DNA of 64,000 nt, taken from positions 82,648-146,647 of the forward strand of contig NZ_JAFLHG010000010.1 of the NCBI RefSeq assembly GCF_018717645.1. The letters run 5' to 3'. Of this stretch, positions 40,164 to 49,545 are shown one piece after another. The position numbers and the translations under genes were made by a program. Below the pieces are notes generated by a model. The model ran no database searches, had not been told where the DNA came from, and saw nothing but the letters and a program-made list of their open reading frames with translations. Source of the DNA: Microbacterium flavum. Lineage in GTDB: Bacteria; Actinomycetota; Actinomycetes; Actinomycetales; Microbacteriaceae. Numbering within the stretch: position 1 is the stretch's first letter; each line of letters starts with the position of its first letter.

Positions 40164-41629
40164 GCGGATTCCTCCCCGTGGGTGGATACAGAGGCGGATG
40201 CAGAGGTGGACGCGGAGCCCGGCGCCGGGATTCCGAGGTCGCGGGCGAGAAGGTCCTCGACCGTCTCGCCGCGGACGATCACCCGCGCGGAGCCTCCGGA
40301 GACGGCGACGACGGGCGGCCTCGGGACGTAGTTGTAGTTGTTCGCGAGCGAGAAGCAGTAGGCGCCGGTGGCGGGAACGGCCAGGAGATCGCCGGGAGTG
40401 ATGTCTCCCGGCAGGTACTCGGCATCCACGACGATGTCCCCCGACTCGCAGTGCCGACCCACGACGCGGGCGAGGACGGGCGCCGCATCGGAGGCGCGCG
40501 AGGCGATCCGCGCGGAGTACTGCGCGCCGTACAGCGCGGGGCGGGCGTTGTCGCTCATGCCGCCGTCGACGCTGACGTACACGCGCTCGAGGTCCTCGGA
40601 GACGGTCACCGGCTTCACCGTGCCGACCTCGTACAGGGTCACTCCGGCGCGGCCGACGATCGCTCGTCCGGGCTCGAAGGCGAGGTTCGGCAGGGGCACC
40701 CCGCGCACCTCGCACTCCCGGGCGACGGCGTCCACGATCCCCTCCGCGAGGTCATGGATCGGGGTCGGGGTGTCCACCGAGGTGTAGGCGATGCCGAAGC
40801 CGCCGCCGAGGTTCAGGACCGGCAGGTCGCCCCCGGCGAGCAGGTCGGCGTACAGGTCGACGAGCCGCGACGCGGATTCGGCGAACCCCGACGTGCCGAA
40901 GATCTGCGACCCGATGTGGCAGTGCAGCCCGACGAGCGCCAGCGACGGAAGCTCGCGGATGCGCTCGGCCGCGCCCACGGCAGCGGAAAGGGAGAAGCCG
41001 AACTTCTGGTCCTCGTGCGCCGTCGCGAGAAAGTCGTGCGTCTCGGCGTGAACCCCCGTGTTGACGCGGATGAGGACGCTCTGCGCGTCCTCCCCGGTGC
41101 GGCCGAGACGCTCGGCGACGGCGGCGAGGCGCTCGATCTCGATCATCGAGTCGACGACGATCGACCCGATGCCGATCTCGACGGCGCGCTCGAGCTCGGC
41201 CACGGACTTGTTGTTGCCGTGCAGGCCGAGGCGCGCGGGATCGGCGCCGGCCGCGAGTGCGACCGCCAGCTCTCCCCCGGTGGCGACATCGACCGCGAGA
41301 CCCTCGGCGGTGACCCAGCGCACGACCTCGGTCGACAGGAAGGCCTTGCTCGCGTAATAGACGCGCGCCCGGATGCCGTGGCGCGCGGTGGCCGCGTCGA
41401 AGGCGGCCTTCACCTCGCGGGCGCGGGTGCGGACGCCGTCCTCGTCGAGGACGTACAGCGGCGTGCCGAACCGCTCCCGCAGGACGCTCGCCGCCACCCC
41501 GCCGACGGCGAGTTCACCGTGCGCGTCGCGCTCGGCGGACTCCGGCCACACCGCGTCGGCCAGCGCGTTCGCGTCATCCGGGACGGCGAGCCACGCAGGA
41601 ACGAGCGGACGGTCGGGAGTAGCGGACAC
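40160..41629 (-). CDS. lysA: diaminopimelate decarboxylase
   Basis: PLP enzyme decarboxylating meso-diaminopimelate to lysine (489 aa). The PLP Lys is in VYYASKAFLS, with HCHIGSQIF, LNLGGGFGIAY, EPGRAIVGRAG and the active-site Cys block GRHCESGD. GTG 41629 is preferred: the frame is open to a TTG at 41701, but a -10-like TAGACT overlaps that region (41702-41707), so the transcript probably starts inside it. The C-terminus carries a short Ser/Ala-rich tail. Confidence 0.94.
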   Translation of the reverse strand: MSATPDRPLVPAWLAVPDDANALADAVWPESAERDAHGELAVGGVAASVLRERFGTPLYVLDEDGVRTRAREVKAAFDAATARHGIRARVYYASKAFLSTEVVRWVTAEGLAVDVATGGELAVALAAGADPARLGLHGNNKSVAELERAVEIGIGSIVVDSMIEIERLAAVAERLGRTGEDAQSVLIRVNTGVHAETHDFLATAHEDQKFGFSLSAAVGAAERIRELPSLALVGLHCHIGSQIFGTSGFAESASRLVDLYADLLAGGDLPVLNLGGGFGIAYTSVDTPTPIHDLAEGIVDAVARECEVRGVPLPNLAFEPGRAIVGRAGVTLYEVGTVKPVTVSEDLERVYVSVDGGMSDNARPALYGAQYSARIASRASDAAPVLARVVGRHCESGDIVVDAEYLPGDITPGDLLAVPATGAYCFSLANNYNYVPRPPVVAVSGGSARVIVRGETVEDLLARDLGIPAPGSASTSASASVSTHGEESA

Positions 41630-41834
41630 GCGCAGAAGAACCAATCGGACGGGATCACGGACGGGCACGGGAGCGGCGCCGGCCCGGCAGAAGTGACTCA
41701 AAGTCTAGGGCACCGCCGCATGCCGGCCCGCGTATGCGGATACTGCACGGCCCCGTCGCCTCCGCGCCGCCGTTCTGCTGCATCGGGGCACTCCCGCGTG
41801 GCAGTTCTGCGGACAGATCATGCCGCGTGCAGGA

Positions 41835-42665
41835 TCAGGGGCAGGTGCCCTTCTCCTGCGCCGCACCGTCGCGGGTGATCGCGCTGTCGATCTCGAAATC
41901 GGCGACGACCTGCTCGCGCGCCACCGTGACACCCGTCAGCTCGACCGCCTTCGGGAGCCGGTCGGCGATGCACACATCCCAGTCCCGCAGCACGGTGGAG
42001 GCGAGGGCTCCGAACTGCTGGCGGAGCGCGTCGGCCGTGACCTCCGCGCCACCCAGGCGCAGGCTCGCGGGGGTGAGCACGATGTCGCCGCCGGACGCGC
42101 TCGGGGTGAGGGCGACGCCGACCGGGATCTCCACCGTGAACAGCTGCAGGGAGAACTCCGCCGCGAGGTCGGGCGCGTCGATCACGACGGTCGACGCCGG
42201 GAAGTCGGGCACGTTCGCGAGCAGGGTCTGCAGCTGCGACTGGTCGAGCGTCACCGTCGCGTGCCCCCCGCTCCACTCGCCGTCGTGGATGTTCACGTCC
42301 TGAGCGCTGACGGTGACATCGCCCGTGATCCCCTGCAGGGGCACGTCCTGCGACGAGATCGACACCTTGCCGAGGCTCCCGACGATGAGCTGCGGCAGGA
42401 GAGGGCCGGGGATGTCGATGTCGATCTGCTGGTCGACGGGCAGGTCGAGCTGACGCGTGACCTGCTCGCGGATCGTCCGCTCGACGATGCTCCGCGCGAT
42501 GTATTCGCCTGCGAACCACGCCGCCACGGCGAGCGCGATCACCACGAGGAGCGCCACGAGCCACGGCCAGCGGCGGCGGCGCGGACGGGTGGCGGCGGCA
42601 TCCGTCGACAGGACCCATCGCGCGCCGGGGTCCGGCAGCGGCTGGGTCGGGTGCTGGTCGCTCAT
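41835..42665 (-). CDS. DUF2993 (LmeA-like) membrane-anchored protein
   Basis: Protein of 276 aa with a cytoplasmic Pro/Arg-rich N-terminus, one membrane helix (about residues 35-55, WLVALLVVIALAVAAWFAGE) and an extracytoplasmic DUF2993 domain. DUF2993 includes mycobacterial LmeA, a lipid-binding protein involved in lipomannan elongation. A similar lipid-handling role here is inference. It lies 14 bp downstream of argS on the same strand. Confidence 0.78.
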   Translation of the reverse strand: MSDQHPTQPLPDPGARWVLSTDAAATRPRRRRWPWLVALLVVIALAVAAWFAGEYIARSIVERTIREQVTRQLDLPVDQQIDIDIPGPLLPQLIVGSLGKVSISSQDVPLQGITGDVTVSAQDVNIHDGEWSGGHATVTLDQSQLQTLLANVPDFPASTVVIDAPDLAAEFSLQLFTVEIPVGVALTPSASGGDIVLTPASLRLGGAEVTADALRQQFGALASTVLRDWDVCIADRLPKAVELTGVTVAREQVVADFEIDSAITRDGAAQEKGTCP

Positions 42666-42679
42666 CGTCGTGCGCCCCC

Positions 42680-44347
42680 TCACATGCGCTCGGGCGCGCT
42701 CACCCCGAGCAGATCGAGGCCGTTGCGCAGCACCTGGCCGGTGGCGTCGTTCAGCCACAGGCGCGTGCGGTGGAGGTCGGTGACCGGCTCGTCGCCCAGC
42801 GGCGTGACGCGGCAGCTGTCGTACCAGCGGTGATAGAGGCTCGCGAGCTCCTCCAGGTACCGCGCGACGCGGTGCGGCTCGCGCACCTCGGCCGCGAAGG
42901 CGACGATGCGGGGGAACTCCTGCAGCGCGCCCAGGAGGGCCGACTCCGTCTCGTCGGTGAGCAGCTCGGGGGCGAACGCGCTGCGGTCGACGCCCGAGTC
43001 GGCGGCGTTGCGCGCGACGTTGTGCGTGCGGGCGTGCGCGTACTGCACGTAGAAGACGGGGTTGTCGTTCGTCCGCTTCGTGAGGATCTCGGGGTCGAGC
43101 GTCAGCGGCGAGTCGGCCGGATAGCGCGCGAGCGAGTAGCGCAGGGCATCCGTCCCGAGCCAGTCGCGCAGATCGTCGAGCTCGATGATGTTGCCGGCGC
43201 GCTTGGACAGCCGCGCGCCGTTGACGGACACGAGCTGCCCGATGAGCACCTCGATGTCCTTCTCGGGGTCGTCGCCCGCGGCGCCGGCGAGCGCCTTCAG
43301 CCGGTGCACGTAGCCGTGGTGGTCGGCGCCGAGCAGATAGATCTTGTGCGCGTAGCCCCGGTCGCTCTTGTTGAGGTAGTACGCGGCATCCGCGGCGAAG
43401 TAGGTGTACTCGCCGTTCGTGCGGCGGATGACGCGGTCCTTGTCGTCGCCGAAGTCGGTCGTCCGCACCCAGACGGCGCCGTCCTGATCGAAGACGTGGC
43501 CCTGCTCGCGGAGGCGCTCGACGGCCTCGTCGACGAGGCTCGGCTCGCCGTTCGGGCCCTTCGCGTGCAGCGTCCGCTCGCTGAAGAAGACGTCGAAGTG
43601 GACGTTGAACTTCTGCAGCGACGCCTGGAGGTCGGCCAACTGCAGGGCGTAGGCGCGATCCTGCGCCTCGTGCAGCCGCTCGTCGGCGGGGAGGTCCAGG
43701 ATGCCGGGGACCTCGGCGACCACCCGGCGGGCGAGGTCGTCGATATAGGAGCCCGGGTAGCCGTCCTCGGGGGTCGGCTCCCCCGCGATCGACGCGAGCA
43801 CGGAGCGACCGAACCGCTCCATCTGCGCGCCCGCGTCGTTGATGTAGAACTCGCGGACGAGTGTCGCGCCGCTCGCGAGGAGCACGCGGGCGATCGCGTC
43901 GCCGAGTGCGGCCCAGCGCGTGTGGCCGATGTGCATGGGACCGGTGGGATTCGCGCTGACGAACTCGAGGTTGATGCTCTGGCCGCGCTGCGTCTCGTTG
44001 GTGCCGTACGCGGCGCCGGCCTCGACGATCGTCTTCGCGAGGGCGCCGGCGGCCGCGGCATCCAGCCGGATGTTGATGAACCCGGGGCCTGCGACCTCGA
44101 CGCTCGCGACGCCGTCGGCCTGGGCGAGCGCGTCGGCGATCTCCTGCGCGAACTCGCGCGGGTTCGCCCCCACCGCCTTGCCGAGCTTGAGCGCGGCGTT
44201 GGAGGCCCAGTCGCCGTGGTCGCGGTTGCGCGGCCGCTCGAGGGGCAGGTCGGCGGCGCTCAGACCGGCGCTCGAACCCTCGCGTCGGGCCTCCGCGAGG
44301 GGGGCGATGACGGCAAGGAGGGCTTCGGCGAGGGCGTCGGGAGTCAT
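42680..44347 (-). CDS. argS: arginyl-tRNA synthetase
   Basis: Class I aminoacyl-tRNA synthetase (555 aa). The HIGH motif is [15 protein letters not shown], the KMSKS-equivalent is ARLSKRAGN, and the N-terminal additional domain ([19 protein letters not shown]) and C-terminal DALR-type anticodon domain are present. In actinobacteria argS often precedes lysA, as here with one gene between. The cognate tRNA-Arg(CCG) is 1.8 kb to the right. Confidence 0.97.
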   Translation of the reverse strand: MTPDALAEALLAVIAPLAEARREGSSAGLSAADLPLERPRNRDHGDWASNAALKLGKAVGANPREFAQEIADALAQADGVASVEVAGPGFINIRLDAAAAGALAKTIVEAGAAYGTNETQRGQSINLEFVSANPTGPMHIGHTRWAALGDAIARVLLASGATLVREFYINDAGAQMERFGRSVLASIAGEPTPEDGYPGSYIDDLARRVVAEVPGILDLPADERLHEAQDRAYALQLADLQASLQKFNVHFDVFFSERTLHAKGPNGEPSLVDEAVERLREQGHVFDQDGAVWVRTTDFGDDKDRVIRRTNGEYTYFAADAAYYLNKSDRGYAHKIYLLGADHHGYVHRLKALAGAAGDDPEKDIEVLIGQLVSVNGARLSKRAGNIIELDDLRDWLGTDALRYSLARYPADSPLTLDPEILTKRTNDNPVFYVQYAHARTHNVARNAADSGVDRSAFAPELLTDETESALLGALQEFPRIVAFAAEVREPHRVARYLEELASLYHRWYDSCRVTPLGDEPVTDLHRTRLWLNDATGQVLRNGLDLLGVSAPERM

Positions 44348-44417
44348 AACCCGACAAGTCTACGGCGCGCGCCTGTGCGCCTTCCCCGCGACGGAGGGGC
44401 GGAGAGGGCGCCGGAGG

Positions 44418-45263
44418 TCAGGCCAGCTGGACGAGCTCCGCGAAGTCGTCGAGGGCGGGGTCGGATGCCGCGGCCGCCGCATCGGCGAGGTCGACGTCGG
44501 CCGCGTCGTCGGGCAGGACGAGGGCGTCCACGTGCATGCGCTGCAGACCGACGTACGCCCCGTGGTAGCTGAGGAAGGCGCAGTCCGCGGCATCCCGACC
44601 GGTGGCGATCCGCACGAGCGAGCGGCGGTTCGACAGACGGGTCGCGTCGATCACGTACCAGCTGCCGTCGAGGTAGGCCTCGGCGACGGCGTGGAAGTCC
44701 ATCGGGCGCAGGCCCGGCGCGAAGCACGCGGCGTAGCGGGCCGGCATGTCCATGGCGCGCAGCAGTGCGATGACGACGTGGGCGTAGTCGCGGCAGACGC
44801 CCTGGCCGGTCATGAGCGTGGTGACGGCGGAGTCGGTGCCCTGGCTGAGCCCGGGGGTGTAGGTGGTGCTCGTCGCGACGAACTCGCTGACGGCGGTGAT
44901 GAGCTCCATGCCGCTGAGCCCGCGGAACTGGCGCCGCGCCTGCGAGAACACCTCGTCGGACTGGCAGTACCGGCTGGGGCGCAGGTAGGTGATGGCTTCG
45001 AGGTCGCTCGTGGAGCGCTGCGCGACGTGCCCGTCGATGATCGCCTCGTAGCGCACTTCGAGCAGGCCGGCGTCGCCCTGCAGGCGGTGCAGGCGGCTGC
45101 CGGACTGGTCGATGATCTCGGTCGGCGTGTACACCCGGTCGCCCTGGGTGAAGGTCAATTCCTCGCGGATGACGGGGGCAGGTTGGGCCGCCGCGATCTG
45201 AAAGATGAGGTCGGCGGACGACCCGAGTTCCAGGTCCATTTCGGCGGTCACGATGCGCTGCAC
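44418..45263 (-). CDS. transglutaminase-like cysteine peptidase family protein
   Basis: Cytoplasmic protein of 281 aa with an N-terminal beta-rich domain and a transglutaminase core. The catalytic triad is visible: Cys in TGQGVCRDYAHV, His in RPMDFHAVAEAYL and Asp in GSWYVIDATRL. The family includes proteases and amidohydrolases, so exact activity is unknown. GTG 45263 is chosen because GAGG lies eight bases upstream; the frame is open further but unlike the family. Confidence 0.85.
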   Translation of the reverse strand: MQRIVTAEMDLELGSSADLIFQIAAAQPAPVIREELTFTQGDRVYTPTEIIDQSGSRLHRLQGDAGLLEVRYEAIIDGHVAQRSTSDLEAITYLRPSRYCQSDEVFSQARRQFRGLSGMELITAVSEFVATSTTYTPGLSQGTDSAVTTLMTGQGVCRDYAHVVIALLRAMDMPARYAACFAPGLRPMDFHAVAEAYLDGSWYVIDATRLSNRRSLVRIATGRDAADCAFLSYHGAYVGLQRMHVDALVLPDDAADVDLADAAAAASDPALDDFAELVQLA

Positions 45264-45367
45264 CGCAGTATCCTCGCATGCCGGAAGGGATGCTCCGGCA
45301 CCGGTTGTGGGACACCTCCGAGTCACGGGCTTTCGCGGTGCGTTCGGGAGTGTTCTACCCTCAACGC

Positions 45368-46138
45368 ATGCGCGCGCTCCGGACCCCGTCACGGCGGCGG
45401 CGCGCGTGGATCCTGCCGGTGATCGCGCTCGGCGTGGCGGCGGTCGTCGCCCTGTCTGTCTGGCGCCCGTGGGCCGCTCCCGCGGAACCGGAGACCGCGG
45501 TCGCGGCGGGCCCCGACGGCGTCGCCCTTCCGGTGTCGGCGCCCGCACCGCTGAGGCTCCCCGAGCACCCGCACGTCCTGATCTTCGGCGACTCGTGGAC
45601 CTACGGCTCAGCGGCATCCGACCCGCACCTCGGCTACGCATACCTCGTCGCGGACATCGCCGGGTGGACGACGACCGTCGACGGCGTGCGGGGGTCCGGC
45701 TACCTGAAGCCCGGGCTCGACGGCCCGGACTTCGGGACGCGCATCGAGCAGCTCGATCCTGCCCTCGACCCCGACCTCGTGATCGTGCAGGGGTCGATCA
45801 ACGACCGTCGCGAGCCGGCCGAGGGCTATCGGGCTGCGGTGGATGCGGCGTGGGACGCCCTCGCCCAGCGCTACCCCCGCGCGCAGATCGTCGTCCTGGG
45901 TCCCGCTCCGCAGGTGCTGCCGGTCGAGCCGGAGACGGCGCGGATCGATCGCGACCTGCGGGATGCCGCCGCCGCGCGCTGCTGGTGGTACGTCTCCCCG
46001 ATCGCGGAGAGCTGGATCACCGTCGAGAACTACGCGGCCGTCATCGACACCGGCCTCGGTCGCGACCATCCCTCCACCGAGGGGCATCGCGTGCTCGCCG
46101 AGCGGCTGGCGGCGGCGGTCGCGGCCCTTTCTCGGTGA
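45368..46138 (+). CDS. SGNH/GDSL hydrolase, membrane-anchored or secreted
   Basis: Esterase-like protein of 256 aa. A basic start followed by one hydrophobic segment (residues about 12-32) marks a signal anchor. The catalytic Ser is in LIFGDSWTYGS, block III Asn in QGSINDR, and the Asp-His pair in RDHPSTEGHRVLA. ATG 45368 places the anchor properly; no ribosome-binding site is seen, and TACCCT close upstream could be a -10 for a leaderless transcript. Substrate unknown. Confidence 0.82.
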   Translation: MRALRTPSRRRRAWILPVIALGVAAVVALSVWRPWAAPAEPETAVAAGPDGVALPVSAPAPLRLPEHPHVLIFGDSWTYGSAASDPHLGYAYLVADIAGWTTTVDGVRGSGYLKPGLDGPDFGTRIEQLDPALDPDLVIVQGSINDRREPAEGYRAAVDAAWDALAQRYPRAQIVVLGPAPQVLPVEPETARIDRDLRDAAAARCWWYVSPIAESWITVENYAAVIDTGLGRDHPSTEGHRVLAERLAAAVAALSR

Positions 46139-46154
46139 TACCCTCGACAAGTCC

Positions 46155-46227
46155 GCCTCCGTAGCTCAGGGGATAGAGCGTTGGTTTCCGGTACCAAAGG
46201 TCGCAGGTTCGATTCCTGTCGGGGGCA
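46155..46227 (+). tRNA. tRNA-Arg (anticodon CCG)
   Basis: Cloverleaf of 73 nt. The acceptor stem GCCTCCG pairs with CGGGGGC, the D arm is TAGCTCAGGGGATAGAGC, the anticodon stem-loop is TTGGT-TTCCGGT-ACCAA with anticodon CCG, and the T arm contains GGTTCGATTCC. CCA is not encoded. Accessory DNA begins directly to its right. Confidence 0.95.
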
Positions 46228-46286
46228 CAGTAAGCAAGCGGGATCGCGAGTCGTTCGGATCTTGCGATCCCGGCGAAGATTCCACA

Positions 46287-46688
46287 TCAGGGGCTCGGTT
46301 TTCCGTCATCGTTGAGGTCGAGGAACGACTCCCGCTCCGACCTCGCGTGCCCGATATCTGAGATCGGCGCCCGGGGCGAAGTGCGCTCAGCATCGGATGC
46401 CGCTTCGCCGTACGGCACTGTCTCCACCACGACGGAGCCCCACCGGTAGACCGTCGAGCCGGCTGCGGGGCTCTGGGACGTGATGTAGAACAGTCCGGGC
46501 CACGTGAGTGCTGCGATAGGCAGTCCATCGGGATCAGGGTTGGCGAGCACGACACCCGCGTCGGATGCGACGTCGCGACCGACGTGGAACGGAACCCGAC
46601 GACGTCGGTCACCGTGACGCGATCTGCGGAACGTTCGGCCATAACGCTGACGGTACGCCGGAACGTCTCCCCCCGCGAGGTGCTTCAT
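46287..46688 (-). CDS. hypothetical protein
   Basis: Protein of 133 aa with no recognised family. The first 35 residues are basic (YGRTFRRSRHGDRRRRV). The middle is more globular (VVLANPDPDGLPIAALTWPG, then LFYITSQSPAAGSTVYRWGS). The end is polar. ATG 46688 has AGGAG six bases upstream, which is strong support for a real start. It lies head-on to the tRNA-Arg gene. Coding status is likely but not certain. Confidence 0.55.
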   Translation of the reverse strand: MKHLAGGDVPAYRQRYGRTFRRSRHGDRRRRVPFHVGRDVASDAGVVLANPDPDGLPIAALTWPGLFYITSQSPAAGSTVYRWGSVVVETVPYGEAASDAERTSPRAPISDIGHARSERESFLDLNDDGKPSP

Positions 46689-46998
46689 TAGCTCTCCTGA
46701 TGCCAACGCGCACGGCACTCCCGCCAACGCGCGATCGGCGATGTTCTAGGCGCGATGCGCGCCCAGAGATCGACTGCTGGCGCCCGGAATAATGGCAGCA
46801 CGCCCAGCGATTGGATGCCCGGCAAATTGAACGTCCCAGGAGCCGGCTCCGGCTTCGCGGGCTCGCGAGTTTCGCTCGATGGACGCCGGCATCGCGCCAG
46901 AGCCCTGCTCACAGGCGCTCGTGCCGGCATCGCGCGATTAGTTCTCTTCAGTGGGCGGAGGTCGATGAGGCGATACGTGTATGCCAGTAGTTGGCTTG
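46689..46998. other. 310-bp gap without supported gene
   Basis: No ORF here has convincing composition, and no RNA gene or clear repeat is seen. It separates the hypothetical gene from a gene remnant and probably belongs to the decayed part of the island right of tRNA-Arg. Confidence 0.5.
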
Positions 46999-47316
46999 CT
47001 AAGAGATCGCCGAGGCGAGTGGATTGATGAGTTTGCTCAAAAGTTCCTCCGGCAGCGGAGTCGACTCGTTCAGCTGCGCGACTACCTTCGCCTGAAGCTC
47101 CAGCTTGCGGAGCGTCACCCCGTTGAGACTGACATTATCTTCGGCAATTTCTAGCTGCTCGACCTGGGATTCGCTGCACCCGAAGATGTTTGCGAGAAGG
47201 CTGGCGGGGTACAGGTACTCGATGCCATTCCGATCCCAGATGGCGATGATGCCTACCGGGATACCCATGCCCTGCAGCTTCATCGAATCGAGTCGTTTTG
47301 GGACATCAACAACGAC
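46999..47316 (-). pseudogene. C-terminal remnant of an unidentified larger protein
   Basis: About 105 residues of convincing protein (KRLDSMKLQGMGIPVGIIAI, GIEYLYPASLLANIFGC, LPEELLSKLINPLASAIS) end at a stop but have no proper beginning: upstream of about 47316 the frame runs antisense to the 2H phosphoesterase gene and loses protein character. It resembles the C-terminal tail of AAA/TOPRIM-type proteins, though that is a guess. An internal ATG at 47283 could be called as a start. Read as a truncated gene. Confidence 0.55.
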
Positions 47317-47319
47317 TCC

Positions 47320-47832
47320 GTGCGAGCGTCGACGCCCCACGCTGTGGGACACCCGAATACTGGGCATGTCACCATCCGAGGCTTCTCCGAGCCGGACCGT
47401 GTCGATGCGCTCAAACAAGCGCTCGCAACGTGGGCTGAGGGTCAGACTCCGATCCACTTGAGCGTCGAGGCAATCGACGGCTTTCCTCCCCCGTTCCAGA
47501 TCGTGATCGCGAGGCTGGAACCAACTCCATCCCTCGTTGCGCGCTACGCCAGCCTGACATCGGCTCTTGACTCGACTGACTTTCACCGGATCGGGGAGCT
47601 GCCACTCGACGAGTGGGTGTTCCACCTATCACTCATTTACGCAGGTGGCCTCGACAGCATCAGCTGGGAAACTCTCTGCGATCGCAGTCGACGGGTAGTC
47701 GAACCGCGTCCGAAGGAAGTCATCACCAGCGCCGATTTCGTTTGGTACGCCAACGGTACTGAATACATCGAGACGCTCCCGTTTGGCGCCCCAGGCCAGG
47801 CGCTAGGCGTCCGCTCCGTTGATAATCCATGA
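47320..47832 (+). CDS. 2'-5' RNA ligase / 2H phosphoesterase family protein, N-terminally shortened
   Basis: LigT-like 2H phosphoesterase with its two active-site motifs: GHVTIRGF near the N-terminus and FHLSLIYAG near residue 105. The family acts on 2',5' or cyclic phosphodiester bonds in RNA-type substrates. GTG 47320 is the first start and leaves only about 15 residues before the first motif, where relatives have more, so the 5' end may be lost at the junction with the remnant on the other strand. Length 170 aa. Confidence 0.7.
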   Translation: MRASTPHAVGHPNTGHVTIRGFSEPDRVDALKQALATWAEGQTPIHLSVEAIDGFPPPFQIVIARLEPTPSLVARYASLTSALDSTDFHRIGELPLDEWVFHLSLIYAGGLDSISWETLCDRSRRVVEPRPKEVITSADFVWYANGTEYIETLPFGAPGQALGVRSVDNP

Positions 47833-47896
47833 CCCCAGAGTCCTCGCCGCCGGGCGCGCAATAGCCGGTCCTTCACCGGTCATCATGGCTGGGGTC
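47831..47896. terminator. inverted repeats at the convergent 2H/GNAT gene ends
   Basis: GACCCCAG (47831) pairs with CTGGGGTC (ends 47896) and encloses a tighter CCGGT-ccttc-ACCGG hairpin. It lies across the convergent 3' ends and could serve both genes. Confidence 0.4.
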
Positions 47897-48403
47897 TTCT
47901 AATCGCCTCACGTCCTCTCCACGCGTTGGCAGGACGGGGAGGCGGCGCCAGGTGACGAAGCTCGTCCCTGCGGGCCCGGCGCGGGTCTTCGGCGAGGGGT
48001 TCCATCGCCGGCGCCGGTAGAAAGCTTGGGCGCGTTCATTCCCGCTCCACACCTCGAGGTGCGCGAGATAACTGGAGTATTGGTCGTCGAACCAGTGGTG
48101 GAGGCGATTGCCGATGCCGCGCCCGAAGTGCGACGGGTGCACGTACAGGCCGACGAGCTCGACGAACGTCGTCGGCGCGGAGTCTTCACGTGCTGCGATA
48201 AATCCAAGGGGCTCCGCCTCGAGCCACGCGATGGTGAAAGTCATGGCCGGGTCGGCGAGGAGTCGCCGCCACATAGGAAATCGGTCGCGCGCAGCGTCTG
48301 ACGCATCGAGCGCAGCTCCGTAGTACGCCTCGCGCGAGAGCCTGTGGATATCGGTGATGATGGCCGCGTCATCCGATGCGGCTGGGCGCAGCGTTAGGGT
48401 CAT
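47873..48403 (-). CDS. GNAT family N-acetyltransferase
   Basis: Acetyl-CoA-dependent acyltransferase of 176 aa. The acetyl-CoA loop is seen in GLYVHPSHFGRGIGNRLHHW and the C-terminal strand in LEVWSGNERAQAFYRRRRWN. ATG 48403 starts the first beta strand (MTLTLRPAASDDAAI); an upstream open stretch is basic and unlike the family. Substrate unknown. Confidence 0.85.
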   Translation of the reverse strand: MTLTLRPAASDDAAIITDIHRLSREAYYGAALDASDAARDRFPMWRRLLADPAMTFTIAWLEAEPLGFIAAREDSAPTTFVELVGLYVHPSHFGRGIGNRLHHWFDDQYSSYLAHLEVWSGNERAQAFYRRRRWNPSPKTRAGPAGTSFVTWRRLPVLPTRGEDVRRLEDPSHDDR

Positions 48404-48495
48404 GGCACGAGTTAACCTCTGCGATTGCTGAGTTTCCAAAGTGCGCTGCGGGCGGGCCGATGACGGAGCGAGACGGATCATGGCGCGTGAACGCG

Positions 48496-49011
48496 TCACA
48501 GTCGGTTGATGCGCCGGTGCGCGTCACCGATGAGTGCCTCGAGCGCCGCGTTCGCCGCGCGCTTGCGCGCCTTTGCGTCAGCGTGGGTTGGCGTGTCTGT
48601 CGAGATCGCGCGACATAGCATGATGAGTTCCTCTGTCGCGACCACGAGGGAGCGGTCCTCGGCAGGACTGCCCACAAGTTGCAGACGGAACGCAGCGCCG
48701 CGTGTCGCTGTCCGCTTGTCGTAGACGTCTCGCCGCGCTTCCTCTCTCCGTTCGCCTTCGACACCGGTGAACCTCAGCTTCGCCCGGTTGTACTCCGCCT
48801 GGATCAGGGTCGAAACTGCCGACGCTAATTCGGTGGCCGCGGCGACGTAGTCTTCTCGCTGCCTATCCTTGCGCGCTTGCGTTGCTTGCCGGGTACTGAG
48901 TCGGCTCTGGAAGACGAAAGCGAGCGTCGCGCCAAGAAGGGTTCCGACAACAGCGATGAGGCTGGGCACGTAATCCGTCACCTCATCAGTCTCGACTGTC
49001 CGCTGTGCCAA
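48496..49011 (-). CDS. hypothetical protein with one N-terminal membrane helix
   Basis: Protein of up to 171 aa with a membrane helix near residues 14-36 (YVPSLIAVVGTLLGATLAFV) and a cytoplasmic, strongly helical Arg/Ala/Glu-rich tail that could form a coiled coil. Similar small membrane proteins are scattered in actinobacterial accessory DNA; no function is known. The TTG at 49011 is the longest start; GTG codons at 48981 or slightly downstream are equally possible. Confidence 0.6.
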   Translation of the reverse strand: MAQRTVETDEVTDYVPSLIAVVGTLLGATLAFVFQSRLSTRQATQARKDRQREDYVAAATELASAVSTLIQAEYNRAKLRFTGVEGERREEARRDVYDKRTATRGAAFRLQLVGSPAEDRSLVVATEELIMLCRAISTDTPTHADAKARKRAANAALEALIGDAHRRINRL

Positions 49012-49078
49012 AGCCAGACGCGGCTGTTATTGAACGCGGATAGCGGTCCTACGCCGAGAGGTCAACGATCCGCCCCCG

Positions 49079-49519
49079 CTACGCGTGATCGGGTGACTTG
49101 AGAGTCATGTAGACGTCGACGTCGTCTTCCGAGTCGGTGATGAAGCCGTGTCGCTCGTAGAGCCGCCGGGCCGCGCTGCCTTGCAGGACATTGAGGCGCG
49201 TGCTGCCCGTGAAGGCTTCGGCGGCAACTCGTCGGAGCACCTCGCTGCCGACACCGCGGCCCTGCAGTGCGGGTTCGAGGTAGAAGTGCTCGATCCAGCG
49301 CACAGGCCCATCCGTGCGGGTCGTGATGCACCCGACGTCGGAGCCGGCGACGGAAATGATCCGCGTCCATTCCGGGTTGAAGCTCCGCCGCATCCTCTCT
49401 CGCACGCGGCGCTCGTCGTACCGGCCGAGGCGTTCGAGATCCGCACGGAGGACCCGAGCGCGCAGTTCGACCAGCCAGTCGATGTCCTGCGGGATGCTCG
49501 GGCGCAAGGAGATGTGCAC
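49079..49519 (-). CDS. GNAT family N-acetyltransferase
   Basis: Small acetyltransferase of 146 aa, GTG start. The acetyl-CoA signature is EHFYLEPALQGRGVGSEVLR and the terminal block is LNVLQGSAARRLYERHGFI. It is the second GNAT gene within 1.7 kb but too different from the first to be a recent duplicate. Substrate unknown. Confidence 0.85.
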   Translation of the reverse strand: MHISLRPSIPQDIDWLVELRARVLRADLERLGRYDERRVRERMRRSFNPEWTRIISVAGSDVGCITTRTDGPVRWIEHFYLEPALQGRGVGSEVLRRVAAEAFTGSTRLNVLQGSAARRLYERHGFITDSEDDVDVYMTLKSPDHA

Positions 49520-49545
49520 GCACTCAGGTTACGAGCGTTCCGGAG

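Noticed and set aside
46166..46642. Minus-strand ORF whose C-terminus reads PPTGIEPATFGTGNQRSIP
   Set aside because: That ending is the tRNA-Arg gene read backwards, a well-known false protein. A better-supported ORF with a clear ribosome-binding site covers the same strand at 46287-46688.
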